DNA of 7,113 bases, taken from the NCBI GenBank assembly GCA_027030285.1, contig JALVFC010000511.1, positions 1 through 7,113 on the forward strand, written 5' to 3'. Below, in pieces: positions 1 through 5,981 of this stretch. The first letter of the stretch is position 1, and each line of letters begins with the position of its first letter. Below the pieces are notes generated by a model. It searched no databases, was not told where the DNA came from, and worked only from the letters and a program-made list of their open reading frames with translations. The translations under genes were made by a program, and so were the position numbers. This stretch comes from Thiotrichaceae bacterium. Lineage in GTDB: Bacteria; Pseudomonadota; Gammaproteobacteria; Thiotrichales; Thiotrichaceae.

Positions 1-84
1 AGAGTAGAAACCAAGCCGAATCAGGACTCATGGTTTTATGGCTTCGATAAACGAGCTATATCAGTTCATATGACTTATCTGCAA

Positions 85-159
85 CATTGGCAAACTTATA
101 TATTTTCCTCTGCCAATGAGACTCCACAGGTTACGTGGCAGAGCCACGTAACCTCATTG
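85..159. repeat. Nested inverted repeats, possible REP-like palindromic element
   Basis: Three inverted repeats can be read directly. The strongest is a perfect 12-bp stem, AGGTTACGTGGC (128-139) with GCCACGTAACCT (143-154), closed by the three-base loop AGA. A second perfect 8-bp pair, CATTGGCA (85-92) with TGCCAATG (111-118), lies to its left around an AT-rich 18-nt loop. A third pair, CAATGAG (114-120) with CTCATTG (153-159), can enclose the main hairpin but shares bases with the second pair. No T-run follows the main stem on either strand, so it is not a textbook intrinsic terminator, although it lies just downstream of the minus-strand gene at 189-545. The GGCAGAGCC core, and GGCGGAGCC nearby on the minus strand (164-172), recall short palindromic repeats scattered in many proteobacterial genomes; that link is from memory. 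The flanking sequence, 1-84 and 160-188, shows no gene I can support. Confidence 0.6.
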
Positions 160-188
160 CAGTGGCTCCGCCTCTCGAAATGGGAACT

Positions 189-545
189 TTACACATTGCG
201 TGAAAAAAAGTTACTGATTCGTTGTTCAATATCACCAGCAACCTGTTTTGCTTTTTCCCAGCCTTCCTTCACTTCATCTTCAGATGATTTGGCTATTTCC
301 AGAGTTTTGCCGCCAAGGTTCTCGATTTTTTCTTCAATATCATCCCATTCTTCCAGAACTTTTAGCTTCGCCAGGGTCAGGCGCATTTTCAGGGAGTCGG
401 TGTCAATATCTTCTATTTTTTCCTCAACATTCTCCAAAGCATCAAGAAACTCCTGCTTGGCTACAAGTGCTGCCGCCATGATGTTTTTCTTTTTTTCTTC
501 CAGAGCTGTGAGTAAAGTGTCCAGTTGTTTGTTGCTATCGGTCAT
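189..545 (-). CDS. Small charged helical (coiled-coil-like) protein of unknown function
   Basis: The product is 118 residues with no Pro, Cys, His or Tyr and very many Glu, Lys, Asp, Leu and Ala, in a pattern expected for long amphipathic helices or a coiled coil. The only obvious break is a GG pair near residue 79. There is no signal peptide or membrane segment, so it is probably cytoplasmic. The ATG at 545 is well supported by AAGGAG (552-557) six nucleotides upstream, the best ribosome binding site in the window apart from the one before position 7000. I do not recognise the family. The look is loosely like small stress-response or phasin-like helical proteins, but that is only a resemblance in composition. 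It is separated from rsmD by 155 nt and probably has its own transcript. The opposite strand is open through this gene, but its translation is a Ser/Phe-rich mirror of the Glu/Lys codons and has no ribosome binding site. Confidence 0.8.
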   Translation of the reverse strand: MTDSNKQLDTLLTALEEKKKNIMAAALVAKQEFLDALENVEEKIEDIDTDSLKMRLTLAKLKVLEEWDDIEEKIENLGGKTLEIAKSSEDEVKEGWEKAKQVAGDIEQRISNFFSRNV

Positions 546-551
546 TGTTTG

Positions 552-557
552 CTCCTT
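552..557 (-). promoter_or_regulatory. Shine-Dalgarno for the small helical protein
   Basis: On the minus strand AAGGAG stands six nucleotides before the ATG at 545. It settles both the start and the strand of the 118-residue gene against the long antisense reading frame. No convincing -35/-10 pair was found farther upstream. Confidence 0.8.
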
Positions 558-608
558 ATCATGTGAAAATAAATCGTGCCCTAAAACATGGCTAATCTCT
601 CATACCAC

Positions 609-622
609 GCTACTAAAGTAGC
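609..622. repeat. Short palindrome GCTACT-AA-AGTAGC upstream of the small gene
   Basis: A perfect 6-bp inverted repeat with a two-base centre lies 64-77 nt upstream of the start of the 118-residue gene, which is where an operator could be. The tiny loop would disfavour an RNA hairpin and fits a protein-binding dyad better. There is no known consensus that I can match, so a regulatory role is only inference. Confidence 0.3.
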
Positions 623-641
623 TGAAGACCAATAGTAATGA

Positions 642-657
642 TGTCACTCAGGTGACA
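642..657. repeat. Inverted repeat TGTCAC-TCAG-GTGACA
   Basis: This is a perfect 6-bp stem with a four-base loop in the spacer between rsmD and the small gene. On the plus strand it is followed by T-rich sequence (658-676), but no plus-strand gene precedes it. On the minus strand, downstream of rsmD, it is not followed by a T-run. It could be an operator dyad for the small gene or a weak 3' end structure for the rsmD transcript. Confidence 0.3.
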
Positions 658-678
658 GTTTTGATGTTGTTTTTCATT

Positions 679-710
679 GTTGATGTTGGAGAATCAGCCG
701 CTACATCAAC
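679..710 (-). repeat. Inverted repeat spanning the rsmD stop codon
   Basis: GTTGATGT and ACATCAAC form an 8-bp inverted repeat around a 16-nt spacer, and the rsmD stop codon sits at one arm. The motif TTGATGTTG also recurs as a direct repeat at 661-669 and 680-688. The sequence after the hairpin on the minus strand is A-rich rather than T-rich, so it is not a canonical terminator. It may protect the 3' end of the mRNA. Confidence 0.3.
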
Positions 711-1372
711 TCACTATTGCTGACTGGTGACAGAAGTCTGCTAACCACCTTACCAGCCTGTTTTTCCTTAAGTGTCTTGAAGTGATCCGGGTTGGCTTGC
801 GGGAGTTCTCCTTGCTCATATTCTAGATAAACAAGCCCGTTTTTTTGCAGCAACTGTTTTTCTGTTATCTGTTTGAGTAGTGTTGGCAGGTAGTTTTTGC
901 CAAAGGGTGGATCCAGAAAAATAATATCGAAGGGGTAGGGTTGTTGATCGAGATAGTCGAAGGCATCTGCCTGTATCAAAGTTGCTTTATCAGTTTTTAG
1001 CAGGTGAATATTTTGTGTGAGTTGCTGGATGGCTGCTGGATGCTGTTCAATGAGGGTGACGTGCGCTGCACCTCTGGAGAGTGCTTCGAATGCTAGTGCG
1101 CCACTGCCAGCGAACAGGTCGAGGCAGTGTGCTTCATGGAGGTAACCTTGTAGCCAGTTGAACAGGGTTTCGCGTACCCTATCGGGGGTGGGGCGGAGTC
1201 CCGGGGCAGTGGCGAAGCTGAGTTTTCTGCCCCGCCACTGTCCCGCTATGATGCGCAGGGTGTTGGTGTTACCCGGCTGGCGTTGTGGCTTTTTTCTGCG
1301 TGCTTTTTTCAACCTGTTTGTTACCTTCTTGCTGATTCTTTTTCCCGGTTTGCTTGTCTTTTTGTTTCTCAT
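701..1372 (-). CDS. rsmD: 16S rRNA (guanine(966)-N(2))-methyltransferase RsmD
   Basis: RsmD transfers a methyl group from S-adenosylmethionine to the exocyclic amine of G966 in 16S rRNA during 30S assembly. With the ATG at 1372 the product has 223 residues. Family hallmarks are the N-terminal LRIIAGQWRGRKL (39-51), the RPTPDRVRETLFNWL block (60-74), the SAM-binding LDLFAGSG (84-91) and the catalytic DPPF (154-157), in the usual order. The family normally has about ten residues before the LRII block; here there are 38, very rich in Lys and Arg. That extension is coded out of frame over the last 104 nt of the upstream peptidase gene. No clear Shine-Dalgarno precedes the ATG. Alternative starts are TTG at 1384 (longer) and TTG at 1312 (about 20 residues shorter, with GAAGG about 10 nt upstream). 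Family assignment is firm; the start is uncertain. It is the last gene of the M16-M16-rsmD unit. Confidence 0.93.
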   Translation of the reverse strand: MRNKKTSKPGKRISKKVTNRLKKARRKKPQRQPGNTNTLRIIAGQWRGRKLSFATAPGLRPTPDRVRETLFNWLQGYLHEAHCLDLFAGSGALAFEALSRGAAHVTLIEQHPAAIQQLTQNIHLLKTDKATLIQADAFDYLDQQPYPFDIIFLDPPFGKNYLPTLLKQITEKQLLQKNGLVYLEYEQGELPQANPDHFKTLKEKQAGKVVSRLLSPVSNSELM

Positions 1373-2687
1373 TGCCAACCACAACCGTTAGCATTTTTTC
1401 AGGGTGAACACGGCGTTTCCAGGCGTCAATGACTTCATCTCTGCTGATTTTATTGACAGTGTCGGCAAAGGTGTCCAGGTAATCCAGCGGCAAGCCGTAG
1501 AAGCCGATCATGGCTATGTAGCTGACAATATCACTATTGCTGGCGGTTCTTAGCGGGAAGCCGCCAGTGATGTTCTTTTTGGATTGCTCCAGTTCAGCTT
1601 CACTCGGTCCTTCCTTTAAAAATTTGTTGAGTTCATCGCGGGATACTTTGATGGCTTCATCGACCTGATCATTTTTGGTTTGCAGACCGAGAATATAGGG
1701 GCCGAGTTCCCGTTGTGGTGAGAAGTAGCTGTACACACTGTAGGAGAGTCCGCGCTTTACCCTGACTTCTTTCATCAGGCGCGAGGTAAAACCACTGCCA
1801 CCAAAAACATGGTTGCCTAGGTATAGTGTGAAATAGTCCTTGTCTCCACGCTTGTCGCCAATTTGTCCAATATATACATGCGACTGGCTGGAAGGAAAGT
1901 TGATATGCACTGTTTTGGCTTCTGTTAGCGGCTTTACAGGTGGAATGGCTGCGGCTTTTTCTCCTGCCGGGATGCTGCTTGATACGGTTTCAGCCAGCGC
2001 TTCTGCGTGCTTGCGGTCAATATTGCCGACTATAGCGAGGATGCCGTTTTTGGCAACATAGTGTTTTTTGTAGAAGGCTTTCAGATCATCCAGGGTGATG
2101 GCTGCAATACTTTCTTCGGTACCATTTTCGGGTGAGGCATAAGGGTGGTCGCCATACAGGTTTTTATAAAACGCTTTGCTGGCAATAGATCCCGGATCCT
2201 GCTTTTCAGCCTGTAAGCCGATGAGCGCCTGTTTTTTGGTGCGTGCAAAATCTTTTTCCGGGAAGTCGGGTTTGCCTAGCACCTTGAGCCAGGTATCAAG
2301 TGCTTTTTTCTGCTCATCCGGTAGCGTGATAGTTCGTAGCCCCAGGCTGGAACGCTCCATACCAGAGCCGGATGAAAACTGTGCGCCGACAGATTCAAAT
2401 GCTTCAGCAATTTGATCTGCATTCATGCCATCCGCGCCCTTATTCAGCATGCTGCTGGTGAGCATGGCAAGTCCTGGTTTGTCACCATCGCGCGCGCTAC
2501 CTCCAGAGAAGACCAGCTGTAAATCCAGCATGGGGAGCTGGGGTGCTGGTACGAAATACACACGCAGACCATTGGCTGTTTGCCAGTGCTGTATTTTTGG
2601 AGCTGCGAGTGCGCTTTGGATGCTGCCAATAAGTGTCAGCAACAGGGTGGCAGTTAGTAATCTGTATAAGTGTTGTAATATTTTCAT
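1269..2687 (-). CDS. M16 peptidase family protein, non-catalytic exported subunit
   Basis: This 472-residue protein has a signal peptide (1-28; basic start, hydrophobic core, ALA before APK), so it should be periplasmic. It has the two-lobed M16B (pitrilysin/processing-peptidase) layout. At the place of the zinc motif HxxEH, after PGL, it reads MLTSS (75-79), so the two His and the Glu are gone and it cannot bind zinc in the usual way. In the second lobe GGSGFTSRLMKEVRVKRGLSY (297-316, lightly overlapping) keeps the Arg and Tyr (about R309 and Y316) that partner subunits contribute to substrate handling. It therefore looks like the regulatory half of a heteromeric peptidase with the gene just upstream. 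That inference rests on known M16B active/inactive pairs, for example in Sphingomonas. The C-terminal 35 residues are a Lys/Gln-rich low-complexity tail overlapping rsmD. The ATG at 2687 is preferred to an upstream TTG because it gives a clean signal peptide and has GAGGG eight nucleotides upstream. Confidence 0.9.
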   Translation of the reverse strand: MKILQHLYRLLTATLLLTLIGSIQSALAAPKIQHWQTANGLRVYFVPAPQLPMLDLQLVFSGGSARDGDKPGLAMLTSSMLNKGADGMNADQIAEAFESVGAQFSSGSGMERSSLGLRTITLPDEQKKALDTWLKVLGKPDFPEKDFARTKKQALIGLQAEKQDPGSIASKAFYKNLYGDHPYASPENGTEESIAAITLDDLKAFYKKHYVAKNGILAIVGNIDRKHAEALAETVSSSIPAGEKAAAIPPVKPLTEAKTVHINFPSSQSHVYIGQIGDKRGDKDYFTLYLGNHVFGGSGFTSRLMKEVRVKRGLSYSVYSYFSPQRELGPYILGLQTKNDQVDEAIKVSRDELNKFLKEGPSEAELEQSKKNITGGFPLRTASNSDIVSYIAMIGFYGLPLDYLDTFADTVNKISRDEVIDAWKRRVHPEKMLTVVVGNEKQKDKQTGKKNQQEGNKQVEKSTQKKATTPAG

Positions 2688-2700
2688 TTTATTCACCCTC
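2688..2700 (-). promoter_or_regulatory. Coupled start: ribosome binding site inside the preceding gene
   Basis: GAGGG (2696-2700 on the minus strand) lies within the last codons of the catalytic peptidase gene. Its TAA stop (2689-2691) is followed by one base and then the ATG of the partner gene. This geometry suggests translational coupling, which would help make the two peptidase subunits in matched amounts. Confidence 0.7.
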
Positions 2701-4149
2701 TTCACTGGTTGCTGCTTTCTTGTCAAGAGGCAGTGGTTGTAACCGTGCCACGGTTAAATGATCTTCTATCAGGTATTTCTGTGCCACTTTCTGTATCTGC
2801 TCGGGTGTAACTTTTAGTATTTCGGGTACATATTCGTCGATTAACTGATAGCCCAGCCCGACCGATTCCAGTGAACCCAGTACGCTGGCGATATTTTCGA
2901 TGGAATCACGCTGATACACTTCGCTGGCAACAACCTGTGCCTTGACGCGCTTGAGCTCTTCCTCCGAGACTTTTTCTGTTTTCAGAAGCTCTATTTCTTC
3001 GAGCATTGCCTTTTTCAGATCTTCGATGGTTTTGCTTTTGGTGGGTGTGCCGGAAAGTACGAAAAGATTTGGCAGACGTCCAAAGCCATCATAACTGGCA
3101 CCTGCCGATGCAGCGATTTCCTTATCCCTGACGAGCTTTTTGGCAAAGCGGGCACTGCTTCCACCATCCAGTATATTTGCCAGCACTTCCAGTGCATAAG
3201 GCTCCCACTTTTCTTTGGCATTGATAAGTCCGGGAGTTTTATAGCCCATGCGCAGGTACGGCAGTTTGGCTGGTGCTTTAACGACAATACTGCGAGGACC
3301 TTTTTGCTCCACTTCAGTACGCAGCTTGGGGGCAGGGATGTCGCTGGTTTTAATCCTGGCGAAATATTTTTCTACTAGAGCAAAAACAGCATCAGGTTCA
3401 ACATCTCCAACGACAACCAGGGTGGCATTATTTGGGGCATACCATTTTTCATACCATTTGCGCAGGTCGCCTACTTTCATGGTGTCCAGGTCAACCATCC
3501 AGCCGATAACCGGAGCGCGGTAGGGACTGTTCAGGAAGGCTACAGCATTAAATTGTTCGCGCGTTAATGAAGTTGGCCTGTCGTCAGTACGCCAGCGGCG
3601 CTCTTCCTTCACAACCTCTATTTCTTTCTTGAACTCCTTTTCATCCAGGATCAGGTTACGCATGCGGTCTGCTTCCAGCTCCATGGCGACTTCGAGCCGA
3701 TCTTTAGCGATGACTTCGTAATAAGCGGTATAGTCCTGGCTAGTGAAGGCATTGTTGCGTGCGCCGTTGACTGAAAGGATTTTTTCAAACTCCCCGGAGG
3801 CGTGATTTTTTGTACCTTTGAACATCATGTGTTCCAGGGCGTGAGATAAACCGGTTATCCCCTCATGCTCGTAGCTGGTGCCAACGCGATACCATAGCTG
3901 GAGCACGACAACAGGTGCGCGGTTGTCTTTTTTAACGAGTATTTTCAGACCATTATCAAGGGTCTTTTCGCTAATCTGACTATGGGGGGCAGTCAAGTCA
4001 TTATTTGTTTGCGAAAGCGTTTTTTCGCTTGCTGGCTGACTGTTTGCAGGCTCTTTTGCTGAATCAGTTTGCGTGTCTTTAGCTGAGAGAGGAGAGGTGA
4101 GTGTGATAAACAGGCTTAGTAGCAAGTATCGGTTAAAGATTTTCTTCAT
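2689..4149 (-). CDS. Zinc-dependent M16 peptidase, catalytic exported subunit
   Basis: The 486-residue product starts with a signal peptide (1-23; hydrophobic core, LSA before KDT). A Ser/Gln/Asn/Thr-rich linker of about 35 residues follows, then a complete M16B peptidase. The inverted zinc motif HALEH is at 103-107 (H103 and H107 as ligands, E106 as catalytic base). The third ligand is E183 in EIEVVKEE (176-183), at the usual distance. The second lobe (about residues 270-470) is intact. It probably degrades or processes peptides in the periplasm; the substrate cannot be told from the sequence. It is the first gene of a unit with the zinc-less partner and rsmD, read away from ftsY. The ATG at 4149 is chosen because it opens the signal peptide; a TTG at 4215 would add 22 polar residues in front of it. 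No good Shine-Dalgarno precedes the chosen ATG. Confidence 0.93.
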   Translation of the reverse strand: MKKIFNRYLLLSLFITLTSPLSAKDTQTDSAKEPANSQPASEKTLSQTNNDLTAPHSQISEKTLDNGLKILVKKDNRAPVVVLQLWYRVGTSYEHEGITGLSHALEHMMFKGTKNHASGEFEKILSVNGARNNAFTSQDYTAYYEVIAKDRLEVAMELEADRMRNLILDEKEFKKEIEVVKEERRWRTDDRPTSLTREQFNAVAFLNSPYRAPVIGWMVDLDTMKVGDLRKWYEKWYAPNNATLVVVGDVEPDAVFALVEKYFARIKTSDIPAPKLRTEVEQKGPRSIVVKAPAKLPYLRMGYKTPGLINAKEKWEPYALEVLANILDGGSSARFAKKLVRDKEIAASAGASYDGFGRLPNLFVLSGTPTKSKTIEDLKKAMLEEIELLKTEKVSEEELKRVKAQVVASEVYQRDSIENIASVLGSLESVGLGYQLIDEYVPEILKVTPEQIQKVAQKYLIEDHLTVARLQPLPLDKKAATSEEGE

Positions 4150-4242
4150 AAGTGTTAGTATCTTTTCGGTTTGAGGAGCACTCCGTTTTTGTGGGGCTTC
4201 TTTGGTTATTTTCAAGTTGTTATTTAAGCCCTGAATTGTACG
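4150..4242. promoter_or_regulatory. Divergent intergenic region between the M16 operon and ftsY
   Basis: These 93 nt must carry the start signals for both the minus-strand peptidase unit and, unless it is read from farther away, the plus-strand ftsYEX unit. I cannot point to a convincing sigma-70 promoter on either strand. Weak candidates are GATACT (4157-4162, minus) next to the peptidase start and TATTTA (4221-4226, plus) about 17 nt before ftsY. If used, both would leave very short leaders. A small dyad GGAG-CA-CTCC lies at 4175-4184. Neither gene has a clear Shine-Dalgarno in this spacer. Confidence 0.45.
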
Positions 4243-5307
4243 ATGTTTGGATTTAAAAAGAAAAAAAACTCTAACGATATTTCTTCTGAGGTGTCTGATG
4301 AGTCATCTGTAACTGATATTCCTTCACTTGAGGAAAGTGATCAGGGCAGTCCTGGCGATGATACAAACGTAAAAAAACCAGGGTTGTTTGCCCGTCTGAA
4401 AAGAGGCTTGTCTCGCACAGGAAGTAGCCTGACTGAGGGTATGGGTACACTTATCCTGGGCGAGAAACAGATTGATGATGAGGTGCTCGAAGAGCTGGAA
4501 ACGCGCCTGTTAATGGCGGATGTGGGGATTGAGGCAACACAGAAAATTATTAATGAGCTGACTCGTCAGGTGAGTCGCAGCGAGCTTAAAGATGTGGATG
4601 CCCTGATGCGAGCTTTGCAGGAAACCATGGTTGATGTGTTGGCTCCGAGTACGCAACCCCTGCTGATTGACGAGAGCAAAAAACCGTTCGTGGTGTTAAT
4701 GGTTGGTATTAACGGTGCGGGGAAAACCACCACCATCGGCAAGCTGGCTAAAAAGTTTCAGTCTGCTGGCAAGTCAGTCATGCTGGCTGCTGGAGATACC
4801 TTTCGTGCAGCCGCAGTGGAGCAATTGCAGACCTGGGGGCAGCGTAACGATATTCCGGTAATTGCCCAGGGGACAGGAGCGGATAGCGCCTCGGTCATTT
4901 ATGATGCGATGGAATCGGCACGAGCCAACCAGGTTGACATACTGCTTGCAGATACCGCTGGACGTTTGCATACGCAGGATAATCTTATGGAAGAGCTTAA
5001 GAAAGTGCTGCGTGTGATGAAAAAACTGGATGATACTGCGCCACATGAAGTAATGCTGATTGTCGATGCCAGTATTGGACAGAATGCGTTGGTTCAAGCC
5101 AAAGAGTTCAACCAAGCTTTGGGGCTGACCGGTATTACAGTAACCAAGCTGGATGGCACGGCAAAAGGCGGCATTCTGTTTGCTATTGCTGAGCAGACAG
5201 GAATTCCGGTGCGTTTTATTGGTGTCGGTGAAGGTATTGATGACCTGCAACCCTTTGATGCACGGAGCTTTACCAATGCATTATTACAAGTTAATGAGCA
5301 GGGTTGA
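4243..5307 (+). CDS. ftsY: Signal recognition particle receptor FtsY
   Basis: FtsY is the GTPase receptor at the inner membrane that docks the Ffh-4.5S RNA-ribosome complex and hands nascent membrane proteins to SecYEG. The 354-residue product begins with the typical MFGFKKKK, followed by a short acidic A domain (about 10-45; E. coli has a much longer one). The N domain helices follow (about 50-135), then the NG GTPase. GTPase motifs are GINGAGKTTT (155-164), DTFRAAA (185-191), DTAGR (237-241), TKLDG (301-305) and GVGEGIDDLQPF (327-338). One oddity is DASIGQ (275-280), where the family usually has Thr before GQ. The start is supported by the conserved N-terminus although no Shine-Dalgarno precedes it. 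It is followed after 11 nt by ftsE, as in the classic ftsYEX operon. Confidence 0.97.
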   Translation: MFGFKKKKNSNDISSEVSDESSVTDIPSLEESDQGSPGDDTNVKKPGLFARLKRGLSRTGSSLTEGMGTLILGEKQIDDEVLEELETRLLMADVGIEATQKIINELTRQVSRSELKDVDALMRALQETMVDVLAPSTQPLLIDESKKPFVVLMVGINGAGKTTTIGKLAKKFQSAGKSVMLAAGDTFRAAAVEQLQTWGQRNDIPVIAQGTGADSASVIYDAMESARANQVDILLADTAGRLHTQDNLMEELKKVLRVMKKLDDTAPHEVMLIVDASIGQNALVQAKEFNQALGLTGITVTKLDGTAKGGILFAIAEQTGIPVRFIGVGEGIDDLQPFDARSFTNALLQVNEQG

Positions 5308-5318
5308 TTTATTCCAAT

Positions 5319-5966
5319 ATGATTGAATTTACCAATGTTAGCAAGCAATATCCAACAGGACAGCTTGCTTTATACAATGTGAATTTTGCCATGCAACCTG
5401 GGGAAATGGTCTTTTTAACCGGTCACTCAGGTGCAGGAAAAAGCACCCTGTTAAAACTGATCGCTATGCTGGAGCGTCCTTCTCAGGGTGAGATCGTTGT
5501 CAATGGAAAAGCCGTAAACAAACTTAAAAACAAGCATATTCCGCCCTTTCGTCGGCATATAGGTATGATTTTTCAAAATCATCATTTATTGCTGGATCGA
5601 AGCGTATTTGAAAATGTGGCGTTGCCATTAAAAATTACTGGTATGCATCATCGTGATATTCGCCGACGTGTGCAGGCAGCGCTGGACAAGGTAAGCTTGC
5701 TGAACAAGCAAAAGGAAAACCCCATGATGTTATCCGTGGGTGAGCAGCAGCGAGTCGGGATTGCGCGGGCAGTGGTTAACAAACCTACCATTATTCTGGC
5801 AGATGAGCCCACAGGTAACCTTGACCCTGAGTTAGCCCAGGACATTATGTATACTTTCCAGCAGTTTAATGAGCTGGGTGCAACGGTGCTGATTGCCAGC
5901 CATGATCAGACACTGATTGAGAGCATGAATAAACGCATTATTGTGTTGCAAAAAATTAACCCCTGA
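5319..5966 (+). CDS. ftsE: Cell division ATP-binding protein FtsE
   Basis: FtsE is the cytoplasmic ATPase that pairs with FtsX at the division septum and drives activation of periplasmic murein hydrolases. The 215-residue product matches the family in length and starts MIEF, as FtsE proteins do. It has Walker A GHSGAGKS (35-42), the Q-loop Gln (Q86, in GMIFQNHHLL), Walker B IILADE (158-163, catalytic E163), the D-loop NLDP (167-170) and the H-loop His (H195). The ABC signature is LSVGE (138-142) instead of LSGGE, with V140 coded by GTG at 5736-5738. The ATG at 5319 is preferred to a TTG at 5304 that overlaps the ftsY stop, because only the ATG fits the family N-terminus. The nearest purine-rich stretch (AGGG, 5300-5303) is 15 nt away, so initiation may depend on coupling with ftsY. 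Confidence 0.96.
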   Translation: MIEFTNVSKQYPTGQLALYNVNFAMQPGEMVFLTGHSGAGKSTLLKLIAMLERPSQGEIVVNGKAVNKLKNKHIPPFRRHIGMIFQNHHLLLDRSVFENVALPLKITGMHHRDIRRRVQAALDKVSLLNKQKENPMMLSVGEQQRVGIARAVVNKPTIILADEPTGNLDPELAQDIMYTFQQFNELGATVLIASHDQTLIESMNKRIIVLQKINP

Positions 5967-5981
5967 GCTTCTACATAAGTA

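Noticed and set aside
128..154. Intrinsic terminator for the small gene
   Set aside because: The hairpin is strong but no T-run follows it on either strand, so it was called a repeat instead.
1..621. Plus-strand frame open from the window edge to 621 (ATG at 70)
   Set aside because: No ribosome binding site before the ATG. From 189 on, the translation is a Ser/Phe-rich mirror of the Glu/Lys codons of the minus-strand gene, which has a strong AAGGAG. The first 188 nt resemble no protein I know, though the tail of a plus-strand gene entering from the left cannot be fully excluded.
4150..4215. TTG start for the catalytic M16 gene, 22 codons upstream
   Set aside because: It would put a polar stretch in front of a clean signal peptide, which normally begins at the N-terminus.
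4774..5250. 158-codon minus-strand frame inside ftsY
   Set aside because: It lies entirely within the conserved GTPase domain of ftsY and its translation shows no domain; it is a shadow frame.
5304..5318. TTG start for ftsE overlapping the ftsY stop
   Set aside because: It would add five residues before the conserved MIEF start and is a weak codon; kept only as an alternative.
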